From the NCBI GenBank assembly GCA_009777795.1, contig WRLC01000004.1, positions 22,110 to 86,109 on the forward strand: a stretch of DNA of 64,000 nt. Reading direction: 5' to 3'. Source of the DNA: Candidatus Saccharimonadota bacterium. Lineage in GTDB: Bacteria; Patescibacteriota; Saccharimonadia; Saccharimonadales; Saccharimonadaceae. The notes under the pieces are model-generated. The model was given only the letters and a program-made list of their open reading frames with translations. It was not told the DNA's origin and did not search any database. The translations under genes and the position numbers were made by a program. Positions 9,548-19,150 of the stretch are shown here, one piece after another (the stretch's first letter is position 1; the number at the start of each line of letters is the position of its first letter).

Positions 9548-9595
9548 GGGGAGGGTAATCTAAACAAACAGCCCAAAATAAAAACATACAACAAA

Positions 9596-10735
9596 ATGGC
9601 AAAAAAGTCAAGTAAACCAACCAAACCGACCAAACCAAGCTTTTCCTTGCGCAATTATCGCCACAAAACAGGGGCGCTTTGCCACCCCAACGAACCCGAA
9701 TGCGGCACTCGCGACCAACTTGACCACCAACCAAAGCATATCCGTGAGCAAATCTTTGACGACCAAGTCATCACCAAAAGCCAGCTCAAAGCCGAGCATC
9801 GGCAAGCTCTCAAAGGGCTCCTCACCTCTGATGAACCCACCGCTGGGGCCAAAAGACAACCTGACCTTACTACGCCCGGCTCTTTCAACGGCTATCGCAT
9901 TCAGCGCAGCCATTTTACCATCAGCACTTTGGGCTTCGTCCTTATGCTTGGCGTTTTGCTCAGCCTTTCCATGGCTCGAAGCGGCCTCGCCGACTACCAA
10001 GTCTCCGACCCCGAGCAAGACCTTGCCGGCCTCGAAATCATCGTTCCTGACACCGGTAGCAACAGCTCCGACAACTCCGACCCCGACCCGGACGACCAGC
10101 TTGACGTCCCCGACACTGGCGACAACGAGGCAGAGCAGGGGAGCCAAAAACTCATCGCTATCACCTTCGATGATGGCCCCAGCTCACTCACCACTCCGCG
10201 CCTGCTCGATATCCTCACCCGCGAAAACGTCCCCGCCACCTTTTTTGTCCTCGGCAGCCTCGCCGCCCGCAACCCTCAAATCGTCTCCCGTGCCGCCGCC
10301 GAAGGCCACGCTGTCGGCAGCCATTCATGGGGCCACGCCAATTTGTCCCAAATGTCAAGCACAAGTATTATCGCCGACTTGACAAGAGCCAACAATGCTA
10401 TTCTCGCTGCCACAGGTAGCGCCCCCACACTCTTTCGCCCGCCTTATGGCGCCATTTCCAAAACCCTGCAGAACTCCGCTGGCCTACCCCTAGTACTCTG
10501 GTCGGTTGACACCCGCGACTGGCAAAGCAAAAACGTCGAGTCCATCTATAACATCGCCATCCAAAACGTCAAACCCGGCAGTATCATCCTCTTCCACGAC
10601 ATCTACCCCACCACTGTCGTCGCGGTCGAACGCCTCATCCCGGCCCTCAAACAGGCCGGCTACACCTTCGCTACCATCCCCGAACTCTTCGACCAACCCC
10701 TCGAAAGCGGCCGCATCTACCGCGGCTCCTTCTAG
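9596..10735 (+). CDS. Membrane-anchored polysaccharide deacetylase (NodB homology)
   Basis: AITFDDGPSSLTTPRLLDIL, GSHSWGHANLSQM, LFRPPYGA. Confidence 0.93.
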   Translation: MAKKSSKPTKPTKPSFSLRNYRHKTGALCHPNEPECGTRDQLDHQPKHIREQIFDDQVITKSQLKAEHRQALKGLLTSDEPTAGAKRQPDLTTPGSFNGYRIQRSHFTISTLGFVLMLGVLLSLSMARSGLADYQVSDPEQDLAGLEIIVPDTGSNSSDNSDPDPDDQLDVPDTGDNEAEQGSQKLIAITFDDGPSSLTTPRLLDILTRENVPATFFVLGSLAARNPQIVSRAAAEGHAVGSHSWGHANLSQMSSTSIIADLTRANNAILAATGSAPTLFRPPYGAISKTLQNSAGLPLVLWSVDTRDWQSKNVESIYNIAIQNVKPGSIILFHDIYPTTVVAVERLIPALKQAGYTFATIPELFDQPLESGRIYRGSF

Positions 10736-10773
10736 CTTGCGAAACCCAACGATTTGTGATAATATATAGCCAC

Positions 10774-10850
10774 GCACCCGTAGCTCAGCGGATTAGAGTA
10801 CTTGGCTTCGAACCAAGGGGTCGCAGGTTCGAATCCTGCCGGGTGTACCA
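10774..10850 (+). tRNA. tRNA-Arg(TCG)
   Basis: Anticodon arm CTTGG-CTTCGAA-CCAAG; encoded CCA. Confidence 0.95.
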
Positions 10851-10881
10851 GCCTAGTAGGGATGAAAAAGTAAGCATAATT

Positions 10882-11403
10882 ATGATTAGTATCGTCGCGG
10901 CCGTCGGCCAGAATTTAGAGCTCGGTAAGCAGGGCAGGGTAATCTGGTCTTTTAAAGAGGACCTCGACTTTTACCTTAGTCAAACCCGCGGCAAAACCCT
11001 CCTCGTCGGCAAAAAAACTTTCGACAGCATGCCCTCATTCCCCAGCAATTCGACTCTCCTCGTTTTGAACGAATTCGACTTCGACGCCGCTAGCCACCGC
11101 CAATCCGACTGGGGCCGCGCCCACACCCACGTCGTCACCGACCTACCCAAAATCATCGACCAATACCAAAACAACGACGACGAGCTCGTCGTCATCGGCG
11201 GCGCCGGCGTTTACGCCCAAACTTTGCCCCATGCCTCCCACCTCTACCTCTGTGAAATCCAAGCCACCGACCCCGACGCCGACGTCTTTTTCCCCGATTT
11301 CGACCGCTCTGCCTTCACTCGCACCGTTTTAGGGCAGGGCAGGGTAGCGTCCGGCGAACATCAGGGGCTAGAATATCAATTGGTCCACTACACTCGCCGA
11401 TAG
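10882..11403 (+). CDS. folA: Dihydrofolate reductase
   Basis: MISIVAAVGQNLELGKQGRVIWSFKEDLDFYLSQTRGKTLLVGKKTFDSMP; ATG 10882 chosen over the tRNA-overlapping track start. Confidence 0.93.
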   Translation: MISIVAAVGQNLELGKQGRVIWSFKEDLDFYLSQTRGKTLLVGKKTFDSMPSFPSNSTLLVLNEFDFDAASHRQSDWGRAHTHVVTDLPKIIDQYQNNDDELVVIGGAGVYAQTLPHASHLYLCEIQATDPDADVFFPDFDRSAFTRTVLGQGRVASGEHQGLEYQLVHYTRR

Positions 11404-11510
11404 CATCCTCAAAATCACAAAACACCTACCACCACTTAAATCTCCCCCTTGACTTTTCCAAAGCGCTCATGTATAAATAGTACAGGATAGGGGAGAATGC
11501 GAGATGCAAC

Positions 11511-12644
11511 ATGAACCCAAAAACCCCAATTTCCTTTAAAACCACAGCTGCTGGCATCCTCTTTGCCGTCTTTTTTGTCTCCCTCGCCGGGGGCTTTTAT
11601 TTTTCCCGCTTCGGCTTCTCCTTGCCCGAGGAGACCCACGCTCTGCCCGGCGAAACCCACGCCACCACTGACGCCCTGCCTGCCTTCGCCCCCGCGACCA
11701 ACCGCCAAGACTACACCGTCTGCCTCTTCCCCAACGACTTTTTTGACACCACCTGCCAAGACCCCGGCCGCCAGTACTTGACCGCTCTCACCGACAAAAT
11801 CAACTTCCACTTCGGCTACCAACTCGCCCTCGACGCCCCCCTCACCTACCACTATCACCACACCATCACCGCCCAGCTCATCGTCTACGACCGCGACAAT
11901 CGCGACAAAATCATCTTCTCCCGCGACTATCTGCTCCAAGACGCCGTTCGCGGCGCCCGCCAAGACACCAGCGAAATCGCCATCAACCACAGCTTCGCCC
12001 TCGACTTCCAGCCCTTCAACCTCGCCGCCACCGCCTTCAAACAACACCACGACCTCCATGGCGACGCCGTTCTCATCGTCCAAATGCCCCTCGAACTCAC
12101 CGTCTCGCATGGCGACCGCTCGCTCACCCGCCCCATCCCGCTCGAGTTCACCATCCCTCTAGCCAAACAAACCTACAACATCAAGGTCGGCAAATTGCCC
12201 AGTAGCGACGACATCCTCGCCTTCGCTGCCCTCGAGTCCGGCCTCACCCAGCGCCTGCTCCTGCTCGGCCTGCTCGCCGCCCTCGCCCTCGCCGCCACCT
12301 CTGTCCTCATCTTCTTCTTCGTCCAAAAACGCCGCTCCCACCCCAAGAACCTCTGCCAGCGCTACGACGAAAAAATCCACAAAGAATACGGCCGCCTCAT
12401 CGTCGACCTCAAGACCCCCCTCCGCTCCGGCGACTACAAATACCGCTACTTCGTCCAAGACTTCGACGACTTGATCGACAAAGCCGACCGCGTCATGCAA
12501 AACATCCTCTACTACCGCCTCCCTAGTGGCCGCACCTTCTACGCCGTCGTCGAGGACGACCACCTCTTCCTCCACGGCTGCCCCTACGCTAAGCAAAACA
12601 GAGAGTCAAAGGAGGTCAAACATTCAACCAAACGCGCAAAATAA
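11511..12644 (+). CDS. Membrane protein, DUF5305-like
   Basis: N- and C-terminal TMs around an extracytoplasmic domain; sits with a SipW-type signal peptidase. Confidence 0.6.
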   Translation: MNPKTPISFKTTAAGILFAVFFVSLAGGFYFSRFGFSLPEETHALPGETHATTDALPAFAPATNRQDYTVCLFPNDFFDTTCQDPGRQYLTALTDKINFHFGYQLALDAPLTYHYHHTITAQLIVYDRDNRDKIIFSRDYLLQDAVRGARQDTSEIAINHSFALDFQPFNLAATAFKQHHDLHGDAVLIVQMPLELTVSHGDRSLTRPIPLEFTIPLAKQTYNIKVGKLPSSDDILAFAALESGLTQRLLLLGLLAALALAATSVLIFFFVQKRRSHPKNLCQRYDEKIHKEYGRLIVDLKTPLRSGDYKYRYFVQDFDDLIDKADRVMQNILYYRLPSGRTFYAVVEDDHLFLHGCPYAKQNRESKEVKHSTKRAK

Positions 12645-12676
12645 AGCAACTTTAAGTTATCAACGAAAGGATTTTT

Positions 12677-13315
12677 ATGAAAAAACCAACCAAAAAGCCA
12701 ACCAAAAAACCCCAAGCCAAGCCCAAGACCAAACTCACCCAGCAGGGGATTGCTCTCTGCGTCCTCGCCGCGGTGCTCGCCCTTGGCGGCGTCGTCTTTG
12801 CCGCCTACAGCGCCACCCTCACCATCAAAGGCGGCGCCTCTTATAACCAAGACGCTCCCTTAGTCCGCTGGCAAACCGGCTCCATCAGCAAATCGTCCAC
12901 TGGCGGCGGCTCGTTCGACGGCGCCATCAACACCAATATCAGCCCCGACCAACTTACCATCGCCTCCTACATGGCACTCTTTAACTATGCCGGCTCCACC
13001 ACCTTGCAGGCCACCATCGAAAACGTCGGCTCCCAAGACGCCGAAATCACCGCCGTCGGCACTCCATCAATCAGTTGCACCCCTCAAGGCGCCGCCGACG
13101 CCACCTTTGCCACCGCCATCTGCAACCAGCTCTCCTACGTCTTTGAATACACCGACAATACCCCAATCCTCGTCGGCGACATCCTCGATGCCGGCACCGA
13201 CATTGACGTCCACGTCGTCATCACCCTCGCCGCCGTCCCAACCGTCGGCACCCCCGGCGAAGTCCAAATCACCATCGGCGACCAGACCATCAGCTACGGC
13301 GAAGTCTCCGAATAA
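12677..13315 (+). CDS. TasA/camelysin-like secreted surface protein
   Basis: Lys-rich N-terminus, TM then VVFAAYSATLTIKGGASYN...; next to signal peptidase. Confidence 0.55.
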   Translation: MKKPTKKPTKKPQAKPKTKLTQQGIALCVLAAVLALGGVVFAAYSATLTIKGGASYNQDAPLVRWQTGSISKSSTGGGSFDGAINTNISPDQLTIASYMALFNYAGSTTLQATIENVGSQDAEITAVGTPSISCTPQGAADATFATAICNQLSYVFEYTDNTPILVGDILDAGTDIDVHVVITLAAVPTVGTPGEVQITIGDQTISYGEVSE

Positions 13316-13317
13316 TC

Positions 13318-14469
13318 ATGCCTCGTTCCGCGCGCTATTCCCAACATTTCCTCCTCCTGCTCGGCGGCCTGCTCACCCTCGTCGCCGCCACCTTCGCCCT
13401 CCCGCTCTCGCCTTGGCTCGTCGCCGCCATCAGCCTCCTCGTCCTCCTCATCACCTCGCTTAAACTCGGCCTCGAACCCGTCCGCTGGCGCGCCAAAAGC
13501 ACCTACCTCACCGTCATTCTCGCCGCCTGTCTCATCTGGTGGGTCGTCCAATTCCTCCTCGCCTTCCTCTTCGGTCTCGTCCGCCAAACCCCCATCAGCC
13601 AACACCTCCTCCCCGCCGCCCTCGTCATCGTCTCCTCCGAAATCACCCGCACCAACCTCATCACCAAAGGCGCCCCCAGCCGCCTCGCCTTTGTTCTCTC
13701 CACCCTCCTTATCACCCTCATCGGCGCCCGCCTCCTCCTCTCGCTCGCCCCGTCCTCCACTTCCGCCCCCCTCGCCCTCGCCCAATTCCTCTTCACCCGG
13801 CTCACCCCTTGGCTCGCCAGCAGCCTCTTCCTCTCCTTTTTCGCCCGGCGCTCCGGCTGGCAACCCACCGCCCTCTACCGCGCCCTCACCGAACTCCCAT
13901 TCCTCGCCCTACCCGTCCTCACCAACTTCGGCGACTTCCTCCTCGGCGTCGTCCATCTAAGCCTCCCCGTCGTCTGTTTTTTCCTCATCCGCGCCCTCGC
14001 ACCTGCCCCTGCGCCGCCCAGCCTCCTTTCCTCACCCCACTCCCAACGCACCCTCCGCGCCACTTTTCTCGGCCTTGGCCTCACCCTCGCTGCCCTCATC
14101 CTCCTCCTCTTTAGCGGCCTCTTCAAATATTATCCCCTCGCCATCGCCACCGGCTCCATGCAACCCCACCTCCAAATCGGCGATTTCGTCCTCGTCCAGC
14201 GCCTCGCCCCCGCCGAAATTGACCAACTCCAAACGGGCGACATCCTCATTTTCAGCCAAGACGACCGCGTCATCGTCCACCGCATCATCGCCATCGAGCA
14301 CGACACCACCGGCCAACCCTCCTTCACCACTAAAGGCGACGCCAACCAATCGCCCGACATCTGGCCCGTCGCCCCCGATCACGTCATCGGCCTCACCCGC
14401 TTCCGCGTCCCGCTGCTCGGCTATCCCACCCTCTGGCTCCACGGCCAACTTTCCGGAGGCCAATTATGA
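13318..14469 (+). CDS. SipW-like type I signal peptidase with polytopic N-terminal extension
   Basis: ATGSMQPHLQIGDFVLVQRL...GDILIFSQDDRVIVHRIIAIEHD...TKGDANQSPD. Confidence 0.88.
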   Translation: MPRSARYSQHFLLLLGGLLTLVAATFALPLSPWLVAAISLLVLLITSLKLGLEPVRWRAKSTYLTVILAACLIWWVVQFLLAFLFGLVRQTPISQHLLPAALVIVSSEITRTNLITKGAPSRLAFVLSTLLITLIGARLLLSLAPSSTSAPLALAQFLFTRLTPWLASSLFLSFFARRSGWQPTALYRALTELPFLALPVLTNFGDFLLGVVHLSLPVVCFFLIRALAPAPAPPSLLSSPHSQRTLRATFLGLGLTLAALILLLFSGLFKYYPLAIATGSMQPHLQIGDFVLVQRLAPAEIDQLQTGDILIFSQDDRVIVHRIIAIEHDTTGQPSFTTKGDANQSPDIWPVAPDHVIGLTRFRVPLLGYPTLWLHGQLSGGQL

Positions 14470-16076
14470 GCCGCCGCGAGTGTCCGGACATTCAGAACAG
14501 AGGTAATATCGAGTGCCCGGCGCTTTTCACCCCGATTTTCCTCACTTTTTTCCTCCCCATCGCCCTCGCTGGCGTCGCCTTCGCCAGCTTCACCGCCCAC
14601 CTCATCCTCCAAGGCACCGCCCATTTCGACCCCGGCCCCATCCCCGTCCTCTCAATGGCCGGCAACAGCCGCAACTTCTCGATTTTCCGCGGCGAGGCCA
14701 CTTTCACCCCCGCCGACCTAACCGCCCGCTTTAGCGCCACTAGCGACCTTGACGGCGACCTCACCCCCGCCATCTACCGCGAATGCGCCCTCGCCGCCCA
14801 AACCGTCGCCTGTCCCGACACTTGGCAAGACTGGCCCTACGGCGACTATACCATCACCTACCAAGTCCAAGATTCCCTTGGCCGCCCCGCCCAATCCATC
14901 ACCGTCGAAATCGAAATTTGGCAATTTCTCAGCATCCAAAACGGCATGCGCCACGTCGTCGCCCTCGGTTCCAACGGCTCGGTCTGGACCTTTGGCTGGA
15001 ACAACAACGGCCAGCGCGGCATCGGCAGCCCTACCGCCAGCGCCGCCGGTTTTCGCGCTCCCACACAGCTACCCCCAAGCGCCTTCGGCAACCTGCCCGT
15101 CATTGACGTCGCCTCGGCCTTTCACACCTCTTGCGCCATCAACCTAGCTGGCGCCGCCTATTGTTGGGGCCATAATGCCGCCGGTTCCGTTGGCGACGGC
15201 ACCACCACTAATCGCACCTCGCCCGTCCCCGTTGTCATGCCTGCTGGCATCACCTTCCGCCAGCTTTCCGGCTCCTCCGGCAACGACAATAGTGGCTCCT
15301 TCGGCGCTCTCGGCTCCGACGGTAATGTTTATGTTTGGGGCTCCGGCGCTGGCTACACGCTCGGCACCGGCGCCACCGCCAATCGTAATACTCCCACGCA
15401 AATCACCTCCACCGGCGACTTTGTTTACGTCTGGCAGGGCAACCGCGGTGGCGTCGCCGTTAATGACCAAGGCCAAGTCTACGTCTGGGGCGCCAACGGC
15501 AATGGCCAGCTCGCCCTTGGCAACACCGTCGCCGCCAACGCCACTAACAGCCTGCCCAATCTCGTCAACGGCCTGCCGCCCATCAGCCGCGTCGCTTACG
15601 GCGGCTATGGCACCAACGGTTTCATCATTGCCCTCGCCGAAAACGGCGACGTCTGGGGCTGGGGCCGCAACTACGGCCTCTGGGGCGCCGCCGCCCCCGC
15701 CAGCCAAACCACCCCCACCCAGCTAAGCAGCCTCAGCCAAATCCGCCGCATCAACGCTGGCGCCGATTTCTCCCATTTTGTCATGGGCCATCAAGTCTAT
15801 TCCGTCGGCTATAATAATTACGGCGAATTACTCGACGGCACCACCGCTACTCGCAACGCCCCCGTCCTCTCTGGCCTTGCCAATGTCGCCGGCAACGTCG
15901 GCATGACCACCGGCGGCTACAGCAACGCCTACGTCCTCAGCCTCGACGGCATCACCGTCTGGGGCATTGGCGACAGCTCCGCCGCCTACCAAGCCTTCGG
16001 TAGCACTCTCGTCCAGTCCAACTCCACTTCCGCCGTCGTCCCTTGGACCATCACCACCCAATACCTCGAATGGTAG
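14466..16076 (+). CDS. RCC1-repeat surface protein (with Ig-like DUF5011-type region)
   Basis: Overlaps sipW-like stop (ATGA); repeated AALGSNGSVWTFGWNNNGQ / YCWGHNAAGSVGDGTTTNRTSPV. Confidence 0.82.
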   Translation: MSRRECPDIQNRGNIECPALFTPIFLTFFLPIALAGVAFASFTAHLILQGTAHFDPGPIPVLSMAGNSRNFSIFRGEATFTPADLTARFSATSDLDGDLTPAIYRECALAAQTVACPDTWQDWPYGDYTITYQVQDSLGRPAQSITVEIEIWQFLSIQNGMRHVVALGSNGSVWTFGWNNNGQRGIGSPTASAAGFRAPTQLPPSAFGNLPVIDVASAFHTSCAINLAGAAYCWGHNAAGSVGDGTTTNRTSPVPVVMPAGITFRQLSGSSGNDNSGSFGALGSDGNVYVWGSGAGYTLGTGATANRNTPTQITSTGDFVYVWQGNRGGVAVNDQGQVYVWGANGNGQLALGNTVAANATNSLPNLVNGLPPISRVAYGGYGTNGFIIALAENGDVWGWGRNYGLWGAAAPASQTTPTQLSSLSQIRRINAGADFSHFVMGHQVYSVGYNNYGELLDGTTATRNAPVLSGLANVAGNVGMTTGGYSNAYVLSLDGITVWGIGDSSAAYQAFGSTLVQSNSTSAVVPWTITTQYLEW

Positions 16077-16093
16077 ATAAAATAATATAATTT

Positions 16094-16170
16094 TGGTGGG
16101 TCGCGAGGGACTCGAACCCCCGACTTTCTCGGTGTAAACGAGACGCTCTAGCCAACTGAGCTAGCGACCC
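16094..16170 (-). tRNA. tRNA-Val(TAC)
   Basis: rc GGGTCGCTAGCTCAGTTGG...TCTCG-TTTACAC-CGAGA...GCGACCCACCA. Confidence 0.95.
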
Positions 16171-16223
16171 ATATACCTATTATATCACAAAACATGTTAA
16201 AATAAAGAAAAGATGGAGAAGAT

Positions 16224-16958
16224 ATGAGGATTTTATTAAAAATTTCCGGCGAACAGCTGGGCTATGAGCAGGACGGCAAGGGCAGGGGATTTGACGTCGA
16301 GCGCGCCAAGTGGCTGGCTGGCGAAATCCGCCAAACTCTCACCGACGCCCTCAACAACGGCCCAACCGAAATCGCCATTATGGTCGGCGGCGGCAACCTA
16401 GTCCGCGGCGCTTTTTTTGACGACGCCATTAAAAATAACCAAATCGGCCAAACCACCGCCGACAACGCCGGCATGCTCGCCACCATCATCAACGCTACTT
16501 TGCTCGGCGACATCTTCCGAGCCGAAGGCGTCCCCACGGCCGTCCTCTCAAATGTCAACGTCCCCCAAGTTGTTGACGATTTCACCTACCGCCGCGCCGA
16601 AAGCCACTTCAAAAAGGGTAGGGTAGTCATCCTTGGCGGCGGCACCGGCCGGCCGCTCGTCACCACCGACACCGGCGCCGTCAACCTCGCGCTTGAGCTC
16701 AAATGCGACCTCGTCGCCAAAGCCACCAAAGTCGATGGCGCCTACACCGACGATCCCAAAGTCAACCCCACCGCTCAAAAAATCGACCAAATCTCCTACG
16801 CCGACGCCATCAACGACCCCAAAATCCGCATCATGGACAAAGCCGCCCTCGGCATGGCTGGCGACCACCAACTCCCCATCGTCATCTTTGAACTCCTCCA
16901 AGACGGCAACATCGCCCGCGTCGCCGCCGGCGAAACTATCGGCACCCGGGTTAATTAA
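16224..16958 (+). CDS. pyrH: UMP kinase
   Basis: RILLKISGEQLGYEQ, IMVGGGNLVRG, ATKVDGAYTDDPK. Confidence 0.95.
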   Translation: MRILLKISGEQLGYEQDGKGRGFDVERAKWLAGEIRQTLTDALNNGPTEIAIMVGGGNLVRGAFFDDAIKNNQIGQTTADNAGMLATIINATLLGDIFRAEGVPTAVLSNVNVPQVVDDFTYRRAESHFKKGRVVILGGGTGRPLVTTDTGAVNLALELKCDLVAKATKVDGAYTDDPKVNPTAQKIDQISYADAINDPKIRIMDKAALGMAGDHQLPIVIFELLQDGNIARVAAGETIGTRVN

Positions 16959-17011
16959 TCTTGATTTCCTAAATTACTTATGCTAAACTAGAATCATGAC
17001 AGAAGGGTGGC

Positions 17012-18580
17012 ATGCAAGGACTAGCTAATTATCTCAACCGACGACTCGACGGCATCGCTTACGTTGCCCAGCGAGTTCGCGGCGCCTACACCACCGACTA
17101 CAGCTCACTCAAAATCCGCCCCACCATCGTCGTCGTCCCCAGCTCCACCCGCGACATCCAGCGCGTCGTCGCCTTTGCCAACATGGTCCAGAAAAAAGGC
17201 GTCAAACTCGGCATCACCACCCGCGGCTCCGGCACCGACAAAACCGGCGCCGCCATCGGCAACGGTATCGTCCTCGACATGCGCGGCGAAATGAACAAAA
17301 TCATGGAGCTCGATAGCGGCCAACGCCTAATCCGCGTCCAAGCCGGCATCTCACTGCGCGAACTCAATAACGCCCTCGCCGTCCAAGGTCTCACCATCCC
17401 CGTCGCCGCCGCCGAACAAACCATTGGCGGCATGCTCGCTAATAATTATATGGGCGTCCTTTCCCACAAATACGGCGGCATCCTCCGCTATGTCATCAGC
17501 GCCGAAGTCGTCCTCGCCGACGGCAGCCTGATGCGCTTCGAACGCCTCAGCGACCGCGCCTTCGCCCGCCGCGCCCAAAAAGTCAGCGGCCTCGAGCAAG
17601 CCATCTACGACCAACTCCCTTCAATTATCTCCCAAAACGCTGACCTCCTCGCCGAAACTCGCTACCGCAACGCTGGCTACGCCCTCGACCGCGTCCGCGT
17701 CAGCCGCAACTTTAACCTCCTGCGCCTGCTCGCTGGCTCGCAAGGTACTCTTGGAGTAATCACCGAGCTCATCCTCCACGCCGACTATTTCGAGGAGATG
17801 CCCACCATGCTCATCGCCTACGCCCAAACTGCCGACGAGCTCACCACTTGGGCCCAAAAATCCCAAGAGCTCGGCGCCGTCTTCGCCGACTTTTACGACA
17901 AAGATTTAGTCCAGCACGCCGCCCTCCTCGGCAAAGGCAACGAACTCCTCGACGTCCCCGACTCCGCCGCCTACCTCGCCGTCTTCGCCTTCGACGACCA
18001 CTCCGCCATGAAACGCCGCCACAAAATCAACAAGCTCGCCAGCGTCCTCGGCAAAGTCCACATCAGCGACGAAAACAACTACGGCCAATTCCTCGCCACC
18101 CGCGAAATGCTCGGCATCTACCTCAACGACACCACCCGCGGCGAACGCACCGCCGTCATCGACGACGTCTACATCGCCCCAGAAAAGCTGCCCGACCTCG
18201 CCGCGAATGTCCGGACACTCGCCTCTGCTACCGGCCTCGATTTGCAACTTTTCGGCTCGCTCTCGACCGGCATCGTCAATCTCCGCCCCCGCTTTGAACT
18301 CGGCTCGGTCCAAGGCCGCCAACGCATGCAATTCTTGGTCGAAAAATACGCCAAAATCATCGCCAAGGTCGAGGGCGACATCACCGGCGGCGCCCCCGAG
18401 GGCCGCACCAAAGCCCACCTCATCAACTGGTCGGACGAAGAGCGCGACCTCCACCAATCCGTCAAAGACCTCTTCGACCCCGAAAACCTCCTCAACCCCC
18501 ACGTCAAACTCGCCGTCCCCAAAAACCTCTTCCAAAAATCCTCCCGCGAAGAATACCTCCCCGGCGTCATCATCTCTTGA
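17012..18580 (+). CDS. FAD-binding oxidoreductase (GlcD/D-lactate dehydrogenase type)
   Basis: PTIVVVPSSTRDIQRVVAFAN..TTRGSGTDKTGAAIGNGIVLDM, AAEQTIGGMLANNYMG. Confidence 0.88.
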   Translation: MQGLANYLNRRLDGIAYVAQRVRGAYTTDYSSLKIRPTIVVVPSSTRDIQRVVAFANMVQKKGVKLGITTRGSGTDKTGAAIGNGIVLDMRGEMNKIMELDSGQRLIRVQAGISLRELNNALAVQGLTIPVAAAEQTIGGMLANNYMGVLSHKYGGILRYVISAEVVLADGSLMRFERLSDRAFARRAQKVSGLEQAIYDQLPSIISQNADLLAETRYRNAGYALDRVRVSRNFNLLRLLAGSQGTLGVITELILHADYFEEMPTMLIAYAQTADELTTWAQKSQELGAVFADFYDKDLVQHAALLGKGNELLDVPDSAAYLAVFAFDDHSAMKRRHKINKLASVLGKVHISDENNYGQFLATREMLGIYLNDTTRGERTAVIDDVYIAPEKLPDLAANVRTLASATGLDLQLFGSLSTGIVNLRPRFELGSVQGRQRMQFLVEKYAKIIAKVEGDITGGAPEGRTKAHLINWSDEERDLHQSVKDLFDPENLLNPHVKLAVPKNLFQKSSREEYLPGVIIS

Positions 18581-18669
18581 CAATCTCTTCCCGCATACAA
18601 GAAAAGAACGCACTATAGCTTCAATTCAGTAGCGCATGCGTTCTTTATGCTTAGATTATATCATATGGG

Positions 18670-19059
18670 CTATTTAATTTCAAGTACTTCTTTTTTCTTG
18701 GTGATGATGATGACTTGCTTGAACTTACTGGGGTCTTTTTTCAGAAAGAAGCTAGTTCTACTTCGGGCTTGCTCGGTTGTCATTCTAGTGCGGGATAGGC
18801 CGATTACCACGTGTTTTGACTGGCTGCTTGCTTCGCGTAAATTATTCTGGATTGTGAATTTGCCATTGCCGCGGATATTTTTGGTTTCCCAGTGGGTATG
18901 AGTTCGCATGATTAGAATGTCCGGCGACTTCTTGGAACTACGTTCAACAAAACTTACGTTGCTCTTGAAATAGCCAGCCATAATTTCTGCCACAGCCCAT
19001 TCGTATACATCTGGCTTTGGCTTCATACCGGTGGGCGTGATGATATTATATTTTTTCAT
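18670..19059 (-). CDS. CdiA C-terminal tRNase-fold-like single-domain protein (copy 1)
   Basis: SPDILIMRTHTHWETKNIRG...QSKHVVIGLSRTR...KQVIIITKKKEVLEIK; same motif order as 23451-23834. Confidence 0.55.
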   Translation of the reverse strand: MKKYNIITPTGMKPKPDVYEWAVAEIMAGYFKSNVSFVERSSKKSPDILIMRTHTHWETKNIRGNGKFTIQNNLREASSQSKHVVIGLSRTRMTTEQARSRTSFFLKKDPSKFKQVIIITKKKEVLEIK

Positions 19060-19109
19060 ATCTTAACTCTACCACACCCCTCAGCAGAAACATATTACTC
19101 ACGTTAAAA

Positions 19110-19141
19110 CCCTTGCATCCTCAAACCGCCTATGCTAATAT
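19110..19141 (+). promoter_or_regulatory. Family promoter, FISUMP locus 1
   Basis: TTGCAT-cctcaaaccgcctatgc-TAATAT. Confidence 0.7.
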
Positions 19142-19150
19142 AATTATATA

